Below are positions 16,092 to 24,962 of a stretch of 64,000 bases of DNA, piece by piece; positions within the stretch are counted from its first letter, which is position 1, and each line of letters begins with the position of its first letter. Source of the stretch: CADEEL01 sp050246475 (lineage in GTDB: Bacteria > Pseudomonadota > Alphaproteobacteria > Caulobacterales > Aquidulcibacteraceae); NCBI GenBank assembly GCA_050246475.1, contig JBFWVZ010000001.1, forward strand, positions 124,001-188,000. Direction: 5' to 3'. The notes under the pieces were generated by a model. It made no database searches and had not been told where the DNA came from. It saw nothing but the letters and a program-made list of their open reading frames with translations. The position numbers and the translations under genes are program-made.

Positions 16092-16988
16092 ATGACGACC
16101 GCGACCGCGACGAAGACGAGGCAGAAGACCCTGCTTGGGCGCTTCACCAATCCGCAGAAGCATTGGGTCGGCGACGGCTTTCCGGTTGCCTCGCTCTTTT
16201 CCTACAACCGCTTCGGGCAGCATATCTCGCCCTTCCTGCTCCTGGATCATGGCGGGCCGGCGTGGTTCGATCCTTCGCCCAAGCAACGCGGCGTCGGGCA
16301 GCACCCGCATCGCGGCTTCGAGACGGTGACCATCGTGTTCGACGGCGAGGTTTCGCACCGCGACTCGGCCGGCAATGGCGGCACGATCGGCAAGGACGAA
16401 GTGCAATGGATGACCGCCGCGGGCGGCATCATCCACGAAGAGTTCCACTCCGAGGCGTTCGGCAAGAGCGGCGGACTGTTTCACATGGCGCAGCTCTGGG
16501 TGAACTTGCCCGCCAAGGACAAGATGACCGCGCCCAGCTATCAGGGCATCACGCGCGATGCGATCCGCGAAGCGTCGCTCGCGAACGATTCGGGGCGCGT
16601 GCGTGTGATCGCGGGCGATTTCGCGGGCACGGAAGGCCCCGCGCGCACGCACACGCCGATCAATGTGTGGGACATGCGCTTGAACGCGGGCGGGGAGGCG
16701 ATTCTGCTGCTGCCCGATGGCCATACGACAATGCTGGTCGTGCTGAGCGGACGCGTGTCAGTGAATGGCGGGGACACGAACAATGCGCCGGAAGTCTTCC
16801 TGCTTTCACGCGAAGGCAGTGAGGCGCATGTGCGCGCCGAGAGCGACGCAATCGTCCTTACACTGACGGGTGAGCCGATCGAGGAGCCGATCGTCGGCTA
16901 CGGGCCCTTCGTGATGAACACGCAGAGCGAGATCCGCCAGGCGATCGAGGATTTCAACTCCGGGCGGTTCGGGGCCATTCCGACGTGA
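16092..16988 (+). CDS. Pirin family protein
   Basis: Bicupin protein whose relatives act as quercetinases or metabolic regulators. The metal ligands are in the N-terminal cupin: GVGQHPHRGFETVTIVF (two His), HRDSAGNGG, and GGIIHEEFHSE with His and Glu. LWVNLPAKDKMTAP and the C-terminal cupin (GEAILLLPDGHTTMLVVLSG) follow. I chose the ATG at 16092, after which MTTATATKTRQKTLLGRF gives 298 aa; longer frames upstream overlap smr. The role in this organism is not evident. Confidence 0.92.
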   Translation: MTTATATKTRQKTLLGRFTNPQKHWVGDGFPVASLFSYNRFGQHISPFLLLDHGGPAWFDPSPKQRGVGQHPHRGFETVTIVFDGEVSHRDSAGNGGTIGKDEVQWMTAAGGIIHEEFHSEAFGKSGGLFHMAQLWVNLPAKDKMTAPSYQGITRDAIREASLANDSGRVRVIAGDFAGTEGPARTHTPINVWDMRLNAGGEAILLLPDGHTTMLVVLSGRVSVNGGDTNNAPEVFLLSREGSEAHVRAESDAIVLTLTGEPIEEPIVGYGPFVMNTQSEIRQAIEDFNSGRFGAIPT

Positions 16989-17038
16989 TCGGATGGCCGT
17001 GCCGGGAACCGTGGCGCCAAGCTTGCAGTTAACCATGC

Positions 17039-17266
17039 ATGACAGAGCAAGTAGCAGTCCGGCGCGCAGAATCCCTCGAACAGGCGATTGAGGAACGCCT
17101 CGACATCGTTCTGCAATGGCTTCGCGAAAACGCGAACAAAATTGGCGAGGAGCAACGGCATCTCGATGCCGGAAGCGCAGAGCGCGCCTATTGGCACCAT
17201 GGTTACGCTGCGGCCCTTCAAGACATCAAAGATTGCCTACCAGGCAAGAACGTCCCGAAGATCTAG
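17039..17266 (+). CDS. Hypothetical 75-residue protein
   Basis: A small, charged, probably helical protein (SLEQAIEERLDIVLQWLRENANKI) ending QDIKDCLPGKNVPKI, with no signal or membrane segment. I do not recognise the family. The Shine-Dalgarno is weak, which lowers confidence. Base composition here is somewhat less GC-rich than in the flanking genes. Its TAG forms a four-base CTAG overlap with the stop of the convergent GIY-YIG-like gene, the same packing seen at other convergent pairs here. Confidence 0.6.
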   Translation: MTEQVAVRRAESLEQAIEERLDIVLQWLRENANKIGEEQRHLDAGSAERAYWHHGYAAALQDIKDCLPGKNVPKI

Positions 17267-17616
17267 CCGAATGTGCGGCAGCGCGGGCACTTCCAATTCG
17301 ACCCAGCTGGTCGGGCCGGATGCACAGCGTTGTCTAAGCCCGGAAAGTCGTGAACCATTTGACATTCCCATTCGAATGCAGCTTTGGCGGATGGCGCGTA
17401 TCCTGCTTTGAACACCGAATATGCGCCGTTCTCGGCGTGTGACTTTAGCCGTGCCTTCAAATCTGCGTCTGAGCGCCCAACGTAGCTGACAACGAACGAG
17501 CCGTTCGTCTGCAGTCTGCCGAGTGCGTACGCGCCCGGGCCAGTGCGTGTGAGGGCAAGATCAAGATTTTGGGAAGAAAGAGCGTAGGGGCCGATCGGCA
17601 AACCCGTGCTGGGCAT
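17263..17616 (-). CDS. Small GIY-YIG-like nuclease-fold protein
   Basis: 117 aa. A GIY-like element (GAYALGRL, about 28-35) and a YIG-like element (SYVGRSDADLKARLKSH, about 44-60) with the conserved arginine and spacing fit the GIY-YIG fold; the glutamate in AFEWECQMVHDF could be the metal ligand. The C-terminus NWKCPRCRTFG has a CxxC knuckle. A good AGGAGA Shine-Dalgarno lies eight bases before the ATG. As a short single-domain protein it is not a homing endonuclease or UvrC. Composition is a little less GC-rich than around it, which may mean acquisition. Function unknown. Confidence 0.72.
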   Translation of the reverse strand: MPSTGLPIGPYALSSQNLDLALTRTGPGAYALGRLQTNGSFVVSYVGRSDADLKARLKSHAENGAYSVFKAGYAPSAKAAFEWECQMVHDFPGLDNAVHPARPAGSNWKCPRCRTFG

Positions 17617-17732
17617 TTGTAGTTCTCCTGCACGCGCTTAAGGCCGACATGGCCGCCGCTACGCGCTTGGGCAGTCTAAGAGCGATTCCACCCCCTGACC
17701 GAATCCTGAATTGCACCACAGCCCCAGCACAA

Positions 17733-18056
17733 CTACCGATTCCTTTTTTCATCGTGGCCAGACGATCCCCGCCGCGCGGCGAGCGCGGCGGCGACGTCGT
17801 TTGGCGATACGCCGCAGACCTTGAGCGTGACCGCGAGGTGGTAGAGCACGTCCGCTGACTCAGCTGCGAGGGCGGATTTGTCGTTGGAGACAGCCGCGAG
17901 CGCGGCCTCAACGCCTTCTTCGCCGAGTTTCTTGGCGCACTTCGCAGGTCCGGCGGCCAGGAGGGCGGCGGTGTAGGATTCCGACGGATCGGCGTTGGCG
18001 CGCGCATCGATTGTGGCGAGGAGCGCGTCGAGCGCTTGGCCGAGCGTTTCAGGCAT
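17733..18056 (-). CDS. hisE: Phosphoribosyl-ATP pyrophosphatase
   Basis: Second step of histidine synthesis, hydrolysing PR-ATP to PR-AMP. The 107 aa show the MazG-like core: SYTAALLAAGPAKCAKKLGEEGVEAALAA with the metal-binding glutamates, and AESADVLYHLAVTLKVCGV. It is the last gene of the hisB-hisH-hisA-hisF-hisE run. It sits nine bases after hisF. The gap to the next gene (17617-17732) shows no clear terminator. Confidence 0.95.
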   Translation of the reverse strand: MPETLGQALDALLATIDARANADPSESYTAALLAAGPAKCAKKLGEEGVEAALAAVSNDKSALAAESADVLYHLAVTLKVCGVSPNDVAAALAARRGSSGHDEKRNR

Positions 18057-18065
18057 CGTCTTGTC

Positions 18066-18833
18066 TCACGCGGCGAGCGGGCGCATCGGGGCGCCCGCTT
18101 CGGCCAAGGCTTGGCGCGCTTGGGCGAGGGTGAAAGTTCCGAAGTGAAAGATGGAGGCGGCGAGCACGGCTGAAGCGGCGCCGTCTCGCACCGCCTCGAC
18201 GAGATGCTCCAATTTTCCCGCGCCGCCCGAGGCGATGACCGGCACGCGCACTTGGCTCGTAATCGCCCGGAGGAGCGGGATGTCATAGCCGGCGCGGGTG
18301 CCGTCGCGGTCCATCGAGGTGACCAGCAATTCGCCGGCGCCGCGCTGTGCGGCCTCGATGGCGAAGGCGACGGCGTCCTTGCCGGTAGGTTTGGCGCCGC
18401 CGTGGGTGAAGATCTCCCAGCGGCCGGGGGCGGTCTCCTTGGCGTCGATGGCGACGACGATGCATTGAGCGCCGAATTTCTCCGTACACTGATCGATGAG
18501 CGAAGGATCGGCGATGGCGGCGGTGTTGATCGCGGCCTTGTCCGCGCCCGCGAGCAGAAGCGCGCGGACATCCTCCGATGCACGCACGCCGCCTCCGACG
18601 GTCAAAGGCGTGAAGCAGCGCGAGGCGGTCTTGGCGACGACGTCGAGGAGCGTTGCGCGATTCTCGCGCGACGCCGAGATGTCGAGGAAGCAGAGTTCGT
18701 CGGCGCCTTGGGCGTCGTAGATCGCGGCCTGCTCGGCGGGATCGCCGGCGTCCTTGAGGTTGACGAAGTTGACGCCCTTGACGATGCGGCCGTCCTTCAC
18801 GTCAAGGCACGGGATGATCCGTGTGCAGAGCAT
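18066..18833 (-). CDS. hisF: Imidazole glycerol phosphate synthase, cyclase subunit HisF
   Basis: (Beta-alpha)8 barrel that uses ammonia from HisH to form imidazole glycerol phosphate and AICAR. Catalytic Asp in IPCLDVKDGRIVKGVNF and Asp in LLVTSMDRDGT are present; phosphate sites TVGGGVRASEDV and ASGGAGKLEHL are intact. At 255 aa it is of normal length. Its ATG overlaps the hisA stop by one base. Confidence 0.98.
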   Translation of the reverse strand: MLCTRIIPCLDVKDGRIVKGVNFVNLKDAGDPAEQAAIYDAQGADELCFLDISASRENRATLLDVVAKTASRCFTPLTVGGGVRASEDVRALLLAGADKAAINTAAIADPSLIDQCTEKFGAQCIVVAIDAKETAPGRWEIFTHGGAKPTGKDAVAFAIEAAQRGAGELLVTSMDRDGTRAGYDIPLLRAITSQVRVPVIASGGAGKLEHLVEAVRDGAASAVLAASIFHFGTFTLAQARQALAEAGAPMRPLAA

Positions 18834-19555
18834 CAGGCGGCGGCCTTCAGAGCGTCCGCCGCCGAGAAGTCTCCGTCGTAGAGCGCGCGGCCGAGGATGG
18901 CGCCGTGAATGGCGCGGCCCGGACGGGCTTTGAGCGCCTCAATATCCGCGACGCCGCGCAGGCCGCCCGAGGCAATGACGGGAAGGGGCACCGCGTCGGC
19001 GACTTGACCTGTCAGTTCGACGTTGATGCCGGTCTTTTTCCCGTCGCGGGAAATGTCGGTCACGATAAGCGCGGCGACGCCCGCATCCGCGTAGCGGCGC
19101 GCGAGATCGACGGCGTCGAGCTCGGTTTGCTCGACCCAGCCAGCGGTGGCGACCTTGCCGTCGCGCGCATCGATGGCGACGGCGATGCGCTCAGGAAAGT
19201 CACGTGCGGCTTCGCGTACGAAGGCGGGATCGGTCGCCGCGGCGGTGCCCAGGATGATGCGCGAAGCGCCCGCCTCCAGCCAATAGAGCACGCCGCCCAT
19301 GTCGCGGACGCCGCCGCCGACCTGAACGGGTATCGCGGCGCGCTCCAGGATGCGGGCGACGGCGCCGGCGTTCTTCGGGGCGCCGGCGATGGCGCCGTCC
19401 AAATCGACGACGTGAATCCAGTGGAAGCCCGCCGTCTGAAACCGTTCGGCTTGCGAAGCGGGATCTTCGTTGAAGATCGAGGCCGCCTCCATGCGGCCTT
19501 CGACGAGGCGCACGCAGCGGCCGTCCTTCAGGTCGATGGCGGGATAAAGCTGCAT
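18833..19555 (-). CDS. hisA: Phosphoribosylformimino-5-aminoimidazole carboxamide ribotide isomerase
   Basis: Amadori isomerase of histidine synthesis, a half-barrel-duplicated (beta-alpha)8 protein. Start MQLYPAIDLKDGRCVRLVEG carries the catalytic Asp; the second catalytic Asp is in IVTDISRDGKKTG. Phosphate loops VQVGGGVRDM and ASGGLRGVADI are intact. The ATG at 19555 gives 240 aa, and the longer open frame upstream is hisH in another phase. It overlaps hisH and hisF by one base each. Confidence 0.97.
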   Translation of the reverse strand: MQLYPAIDLKDGRCVRLVEGRMEAASIFNEDPASQAERFQTAGFHWIHVVDLDGAIAGAPKNAGAVARILERAAIPVQVGGGVRDMGGVLYWLEAGASRIILGTAAATDPAFVREAARDFPERIAVAIDARDGKVATAGWVEQTELDAVDLARRYADAGVAALIVTDISRDGKKTGINVELTGQVADAVPLPVIASGGLRGVADIEALKARPGRAIHGAILGRALYDGDFSAADALKAAA

Positions 19556-20172
19556 CAGGGCTTCCAATCGAGGAAGCGGGCGAGGAGCGCAAGGCCGGCG
19601 GCCTGGCTCTTCTCCGGGTGGAACTGAACGCCGAGGATGTTTTGGTCCGCAACGGCGGAGGCGAAACTCTCGCCGTGCTCGGTCCACGCCGCGACGCGAT
19701 CCGGCGCATCGAGCACAAAAGAGTGCGCGAAGTACATGAACGTGCGCGGCTGGAGCGCATCGAGGACGGGGTGCGGGCGCGTCGGCGCGGCGGCGTTCCA
19801 GCCCATGTGCGGGAGGCGCTCACCGCCCGCGTCGAGTTTGCGGCAGACGCCGCCGATCCAGCCGAGGCCCGGCGTCTCGCCGTGCTCCAGGCCCCTTTCG
19901 GCCAAGAGCTGCATGCCGACGCAAATGCCGAGGAAGGGCTTTGCGTCTTTGCGGACGGATCGCTCGAGCGCTTCGACCAAACCAGGGCGGCCCTTGAGGC
20001 CCGCCATGCAATCGGCGAAGGCGCCTTGGCCGGGCAGGACGATACGATCGGCGGCGGTGACAATTTGTGGGTCATCGGTGACGCGCACATCGCGTGCGCC
20101 GGCCGCGATCAGCGCGCGTTCGGCGGAGCGCAGGTTGCCCGCGCCATAGTCGATGAGCGCAATCGTCCGCAC
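19555..20172 (-). CDS. hisH: Imidazole glycerol phosphate synthase, glutamine amidotransferase subunit HisH
   Basis: Class I glutaminase that supplies ammonia to HisF. The nucleophile is in PFLGICVGMQLLAERG; the His-Glu pair is in GVQFHPEKSQAAGL. The start MRTIALIDYGAGNLRSAERAL is typical. At 205 aa it is of normal length. It is ten bases downstream of hisB. Confidence 0.97.
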   Translation of the reverse strand: MRTIALIDYGAGNLRSAERALIAAGARDVRVTDDPQIVTAADRIVLPGQGAFADCMAGLKGRPGLVEALERSVRKDAKPFLGICVGMQLLAERGLEHGETPGLGWIGGVCRKLDAGGERLPHMGWNAAAPTRPHPVLDALQPRTFMYFAHSFVLDAPDRVAAWTEHGESFASAVADQNILGVQFHPEKSQAAGLALLARFLDWKP

Positions 20173-20181
20173 ACGGAGAAC

Positions 20182-20769
20182 CTAAAGCGAGCCCTTGGTG
20201 GAGGCGACGGCGCCTTTGAGGCGCGGATCGATCTCGACGGCCGTGCGCAATGCCCGAGCGAGCGCCTTGAAGCAGCTCTCCACGATATGGTGCGTGTTCT
20301 CGCCGTAGAGGTTCTCGACGTGAAGGCAGGCGCCGGCGTGCATCGCGAAGGCCTGGAAGAATTCCTTGAAGAGCTCGGTGTCCATTTCGCCGAGCTTTGG
20401 GCGGAAGAACTTCACGTGCCAGATGAGGTAGGGGCGGTTGGCGAGATCGATCGCGGCGCGCGAGAGCGTCTCGTCCATCGGGATATAAGCGTGGCCGTAG
20501 CGGCGGATGCCGGCGAAATCGCCGAGCGCCTCCTTCACCGCCTGGCCGATGCAGATGCCCACATCCTCGACAGTGTGGTGCATATCGACGTGCAGATCGC
20601 CCTTGGCTTCAATCGCCAAATCAAGGCCGCCATGCTTGGCGAAGCTTTCCAGCATGTGATCGAAGAAGCCGATCCCGGTGGCGATCGCGGCTTTGCCGGT
20701 TCCGTCGAGATCGAGTTCGACGCGGATCTGCGTCTCCTTCGTCTTGCGCTCGATGACGCCCTTGCGCAT
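20182..20769 (-). CDS. hisB: Imidazoleglycerol-phosphate dehydratase
   Basis: Manganese-dependent dehydratase, sixth step of histidine synthesis, monofunctional form. The metal-binding motifs FFDHMLESFAKH, DMHHTVEDVGI and LYGENTHHIVESCFKALARAL supply the His/Glu ligands. I chose the ATG at 20769 (MRKGVIERKTKETQIRVELD), giving 195 aa; the frame extends upstream into the divergent promoter gap without family similarity. It is the first gene of the histidine run. Confidence 0.97.
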   Translation of the reverse strand: MRKGVIERKTKETQIRVELDLDGTGKAAIATGIGFFDHMLESFAKHGGLDLAIEAKGDLHVDMHHTVEDVGICIGQAVKEALGDFAGIRRYGHAYIPMDETLSRAAIDLANRPYLIWHVKFFRPKLGEMDTELFKEFFQAFAMHAGACLHVENLYGENTHHIVESCFKALARALRTAVEIDPRLKGAVASTKGSL

Positions 20770-20923
20770 GTCTTCCCACGCCCTTTCCTTGCCGCTTAAG
20801 AGGCGATTTACTCGGCTCGTCTTCGACAAGACAATAATAACCAAGTCAGCCTTTATCCCATCCTAACGATTGGCGCGGAAGATCGATTCGAAACCCTGCG
20901 CGCCTTTTGCGCAGGCGCGACGG

Positions 20924-23035
20924 ATGAGGCATTTGGCGCGTTCGCTGCCCTTCGGATGGAAGCCGCGGCCCTTGGGGTTGGCGGGGCGCGCGTCGCTCTA
21001 CGTGGCGCTGCTCGTCCTTTCCATGGCGGTCGTGTGCGTGGGCACCGTTGTGACCGCCTTTCGTGTGGACACGGCGCAGCATGCGCGCCGGCTTGCGTTC
21101 GATATGGCGGGGCTCTCGGGCAGCCTCGTCGCGCAGCGCATCGCAACACACGACTTCGCGGCGCTTGAACGCGCGGTCGCGCGCATGGCGAGCCCGCGGC
21201 ATGTCACGCACGCGTCCGTTCATGACCTTCAGGGCCGCACAATCGCTCAAGCAGGCGCGCCAGCGACGCCCATGCAAGCGCGGGCGGTGCGAGATTCGCT
21301 TGCGCAGCAAATGCAGGGCAGCGTCGTCACCAATGACACGGTTTGGACCGCGACGCCGGTGCGCATCAACGACCGGGTCGTCGGCGCGGTTTCCGTGGGC
21401 GTGTCGCGCGGGGAGCTGGAGGCGCAGAATTTTCCCGCGCTCGCGCCGTTCTTTCTTTTCTTCATCGCCTTCGTGCTGGTGGCGGCGCCGCTGACGGTCA
21501 TGGTCGTGCGCAAACGCGCGCAGCCGCTCGGTGAGCTCACTGCGTTCGCGGAACGGATCTCCGAAAAGGGGCTGAGCGGGGGGCAAATCGACATTCGCAC
21601 CGGCGATGAGTTCGAAAAGCTCGCTTCCGCCTTCAATCAAATGGTGGCGCGGCTCGAAGCCTCAATGCGGCGGATTCAAAAGCTTGCCTATCTCGATGCG
21701 GCCACACAATTGGCGAATCAGGAGCGCTTCTCGCGCGCGCTCAAGGAATATTTGGCGCGGCCCGAGGGCGCACACGGAATCGGCGCCGTCATCGTGCTCG
21801 ATCTGGACCGGCTGCGGCGGCTTCTCGAGACTCTTGGCGAGAGCGCGGCGCAAGACTTGCTGACGCGCGTCGCCGAGCGGCTGCGCGTCGCGGTGCGCAA
21901 TGTCGATCGCATGGTGCGGGTGCAGGGGGCTGGCGACAATCCGAGCCTCTTGGCGCGGTTGCGCGCCCACGAGTTTGCGGTGTTGGCGCCGTCCTTCGCG
22001 CATGAGGACGAGGTGGCCCGCTTTGCGCAGATGCTGGCGAGCTCCATCAACCAACCGTTCGATTGGCGCGATCTGAAACTCACGCTCGATTGCAGCGTGG
22101 GCGCAGCGCTTGCGCCGCGGGACGGCCGCGACGGCGATACGCTGACGCGCAACGCGCGCCTGGCGCTCGCCGCGGCGTGCACACAGAACACACCGGTGAA
22201 GTTCTTCACCAAAGCGATGGACCGCGAGGCGACGTCCCGGCTCACACTCGAGCAGGAAATGCGCGCGGCGCTGGAGCGCGGCGAGTTCCGCGCCTTCTTC
22301 CAGCCGAAGATCAATCTGGCCACCGGCCGGGTCGAGGGCGCCGAGGCGCTGGCGCGCTGGGTGCGGCCCGACAACACGATCGTCAGCCCGGCGCAATTTA
22401 TTCCGGCCGCCGAGGAAACCGGTCTCATCGGGCAACTCGCGGACGCGGTGATGCGCGAAGCGTGCTGGAAGGCGGCCGGTTGGGCGCGGGAAGGTTTCCC
22501 GGTGCAGGTGGCGGTCAACGTCTCGCCGCTGCAATTCCGCGACGAGCGCTTCCCGGAGCACGTCATCCGCATCCTCGAGCACGCAGGCTTGCCGGCCTTC
22601 TGCCTCGAACTTGAGATCACCGAGAGCGTAGCGATGGAGAATCCCGAGCAAGCGCTTCGCATGATCGAGCCGCTCAGGCAGCGCGGCGTGCGTTTTGCGA
22701 TTGACGATTTCGGCTGCGGGCATTCGAGTTTGGCCGCGCTCACGCAACTGCCGTTCGACGTGCTCAAGATCGACCGCCAATTTGTCGCGGGGCTCGAGAA
22801 AGATCGCCACGCGCCGGCGATCATTGAGACGATCCTGGCGATGGCCGCGACGCTCGACATGCAAGTCGTCGCCGAGGGCATCGAGCGTGAGCCGGACGCC
22901 GAGTTCCTCCGGCGGCGCGGCTGCCGGTATGGGCAGGGCTTCCTCTACGGCGCGGCCGAGCCCGCGGCCACGTTCGGCGAACGGCTCCGCGCGGAGCGCC
23001 AGCCTGCCCTCATGCGCGACGAGGACGCCGCTTGA
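20924..23035 (+). CDS. Membrane EAL phosphodiesterase with degenerate GGDEF domain
   Basis: Predicted c-di-GMP phosphodiesterase, about 703 aa. Order: transmembrane helix (about 22-45), periplasmic sensor segment (46-165), second helix (about 170-190), HAMP-like linker, GGDEF-fold domain (about 255-420), EAL domain (about 430-680). The GGDEF signature is replaced by RLRAHEFAVL, so cyclase activity is unlikely. The EAL domain keeps EALARW, EITES, DDFGCGHSSLAAL, KIDRQFV and EGIE, so hydrolysis is expected. A TTG at 20870 is an alternative start. It lies between hisB and hslV, which are often closer neighbours in relatives. Confidence 0.9.
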   Translation: MRHLARSLPFGWKPRPLGLAGRASLYVALLVLSMAVVCVGTVVTAFRVDTAQHARRLAFDMAGLSGSLVAQRIATHDFAALERAVARMASPRHVTHASVHDLQGRTIAQAGAPATPMQARAVRDSLAQQMQGSVVTNDTVWTATPVRINDRVVGAVSVGVSRGELEAQNFPALAPFFLFFIAFVLVAAPLTVMVVRKRAQPLGELTAFAERISEKGLSGGQIDIRTGDEFEKLASAFNQMVARLEASMRRIQKLAYLDAATQLANQERFSRALKEYLARPEGAHGIGAVIVLDLDRLRRLLETLGESAAQDLLTRVAERLRVAVRNVDRMVRVQGAGDNPSLLARLRAHEFAVLAPSFAHEDEVARFAQMLASSINQPFDWRDLKLTLDCSVGAALAPRDGRDGDTLTRNARLALAAACTQNTPVKFFTKAMDREATSRLTLEQEMRAALERGEFRAFFQPKINLATGRVEGAEALARWVRPDNTIVSPAQFIPAAEETGLIGQLADAVMREACWKAAGWAREGFPVQVAVNVSPLQFRDERFPEHVIRILEHAGLPAFCLELEITESVAMENPEQALRMIEPLRQRGVRFAIDDFGCGHSSLAALTQLPFDVLKIDRQFVAGLEKDRHAPAIIETILAMAATLDMQVVAEGIEREPDAEFLRRRGCRYGQGFLYGAAEPAATFGERLRAERQPALMRDEDAA

Positions 23036-23103
23036 GTCAATTCCGCTTGAACCTTCTCCGGGCGACGGCCACATGACCCCGCGGTGGGGCCGGAGAAAAA
23101 GAC

Positions 23104-23655
23104 GTGAGCGAGAGCGGGTTTCCGCATTGGCATGGCACGACCATTTTGGCGGTGCGCAAAGGCGGCAAGGTCGTCGTCGCCGGGGACGGGCAAGTCTCAA
23201 CCGGGCAAACGATCCTCAAGGGAAACGCGCGTAAGGTGCGTCCGCTCGCCGATGGGCGGGTCATTGCAGGATTCGCGGGCGGCACCGCCGACGCACTGAC
23301 GCTCTTCGAGCGGCTTGAGCAGAAACTGGAGCGCTTTCCGACGCAGCTGACGCGCGCGTGCGTGGAGCTTGCGAAGGATTGGCGCACCGATCGTTCGCTC
23401 AGGCGGCTCGAAGCGATGATCATCGTCGCGGACCGCGACGAGACGCTCTTGGTGACGGGCGCGGGCGACGTGGTCGATCCCGAGCACGACGTGATCGCTG
23501 TGGGCTCGGGTGGAAACTATGCGCTTGCCGCGGCGCGCGCGCTCTATGACTACGAAACGGACGCCGAGAAGATCGCGCGCAAGGCGATGGCGATCGCGGC
23601 GGACATCTGCGTTTACACCAACACATCGCTCACCATCGAAAGCCTCTCGGCATGA
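23104..23655 (+). CDS. hslV: ATP-dependent protease proteolytic subunit HslV
   Basis: Peptidase core of the bacterial proteasome-like HslVU complex. The short propeptide ends before the N-terminal nucleophile threonine in HGTTILAVRKGGKVVVAGDG. GFAGGTADALTLFERLE and VTGAGDVVDPEHDVIAVGSGGNYALAAARAL are family blocks. It starts with GTG, after a GGAG Shine-Dalgarno. At 183 aa it is of normal size. Its stop overlaps the hslU start by four bases, so the two subunits are co-translated. Confidence 0.97.
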   Translation: MSESGFPHWHGTTILAVRKGGKVVVAGDGQVSTGQTILKGNARKVRPLADGRVIAGFAGGTADALTLFERLEQKLERFPTQLTRACVELAKDWRTDRSLRRLEAMIIVADRDETLLVTGAGDVVDPEHDVIAVGSGGNYALAAARALYDYETDAEKIARKAMAIAADICVYTNTSLTIESLSA

Positions 23656-24962
23656 GCGATTTTTCTCCGCGCGAGATCGTCTCGGAGCTCGACCGCTTCA
23701 TCGTCGGGCAGGGGGACGCCAAGCGCGCCGTGGCGATCGCGCTTCGGAATCGCTGGCGGCGCAAGCAATTGCCCGAGGCGCTGCGCGAAGAAGTGACGCC
23801 GAAGAATATTCTGATGATCGGGCCCACGGGTGTCGGGAAGACGGAGATCGCGCGGCGGCTCGCAAAGCTCGCCGGCGCGCCCTTCCTCAAGGTGGAGGCG
23901 ACGAAATTCACCGAGGTCGGCTATGTGGGGCGTGACGTCGAGCAGATTGTCAGGGACCTTGCCGAAGTGGCGATGGAGATGACGCGCGAGAAGCGCCGGC
24001 GCGAAGTGCGCGCGCGGGCGGAGGCGGCGGCCGAGGAGCGCGTGCTCGATGCGCTGGTGGGCGCAGGCTCTTCTTCCGCGACGCGCGAGAGCTTCCGCAA
24101 GAAGCTGCGGGCGGATGAGTTGGGCGACAAGGAGATCGACATCGATCTTGCCGACACCGGCCCCGCGATCCCGCAGATCGAATTGCCGGGCGGGGGCGGC
24201 GGCAATGTGGGGATGATCTCCATCGGAGACATCTTCGGCAAGGCGTTTGCTGGACGGACGAAGCGCGTGCGCACCACGGTCAACGAAGCGCATGCGCCGC
24301 TGGTGAAAGAGGAGAGCGACAAGTTGCTCGATCAGGAGGCGCTGGCGAAAGAGGCGCTGATTTCGGCGGCGGAAGACGGGATCGTTTTTCTCGACGAGAT
24401 CGACAAGATTGCGTCGCGCAGCGAACGGATGGGCGGAGGCGACGTCTCACGCGAAGGCGTGCAGCGCGATCTCTTGCCGTTGATCGAAGGCACGACCGTC
24501 ACCACCAAGCATGGGCCGATCAAGACGGACCACATTCTCTTCATCGCGTCAGGCGCGTTTCATGTGGCGAAGCCGAGCGATCTCTTGCCGGAATTGCAAG
24601 GGCGATTGCCGATCCGCGTTGAGCTCAAGGCGCTCACGCGGGAGGACTTCCGGCGCATCCTGACGGAGCCCGAAGCCAGCCTCGTCACGCAATACAAAGC
24701 GCTCCTGGCGACCGAGGGCGTGACGCTCGATTTCACGGAGGATGGCGTCGAGGCGCTTGCGGCGATCGCGGCGGACGTCAATGCGGCGGTGGAGAATATC
24801 GGCGCGCGGCGGCTGCAGACGGTGATGGAGCGGCTGCTCGACGATGTGAGCTTCACGGCGCCCGATCGCGGCGGGGAGGCGATCAAGGTCGATGCGGCTT
24901 ATGTGAAGGCGCATGTCGGCGATCTCGCGAAGAACGCGGATCTGTCGCGGTTTATTCTCTAA
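23652..24962 (+). CDS. hslU: ATP-dependent protease ATPase subunit HslU
   Basis: AAA+ unfoldase that feeds substrates into HslV. Walker A GPTGVGKTEIARRLAKL, the pore motif in TEVGYVGRDVEQI, the intermediate domain (about 105-230), Walker B GIVFLDEIDKI, and sensor residues in PELQGRLPIRVEL. The C-terminal tail ends DLSRFIL, the segment that docks into HslV. At 436 aa it is typical of alphaproteobacteria. Its TAA shares a CTAA overlap with the korB stop. Confidence 0.98.
   Translation: MSDFSPREIVSELDRFIVGQGDAKRAVAIALRNRWRRKQLPEALREEVTPKNILMIGPTGVGKTEIARRLAKLAGAPFLKVEATKFTEVGYVGRDVEQIVRDLAEVAMEMTREKRRREVRARAEAAAEERVLDALVGAGSSSATRESFRKKLRADELGDKEIDIDLADTGPAIPQIELPGGGGGNVGMISIGDIFGKAFAGRTKRVRTTVNEAHAPLVKEESDKLLDQEALAKEALISAAEDGIVFLDEIDKIASRSERMGGGDVSREGVQRDLLPLIEGTTVTTKHGPIKTDHILFIASGAFHVAKPSDLLPELQGRLPIRVELKALTREDFRRILTEPEASLVTQYKALLATEGVTLDFTEDGVEALAAIAADVNAAVENIGARRLQTVMERLLDDVSFTAPDRGGEAIKVDAAYVKAHVGDLAKNADLSRFIL

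Noticed and set aside
17263..17616. GIY-YIG protein as a homing endonuclease or mobile element
   Set aside because: No intron, no direct repeats and no DNA-recognition domain; it is a free-standing short gene with its own Shine-Dalgarno.
20770..20923. Histidine leader peptide or attenuator before hisB
   Set aside because: No run of histidine codons and no competing hairpins seen in the gap.
21662..23200. 512-codon open frame antisense to the EAL protein
   Set aside because: Arg/Ala-rich shadow of a well-defined EAL domain.
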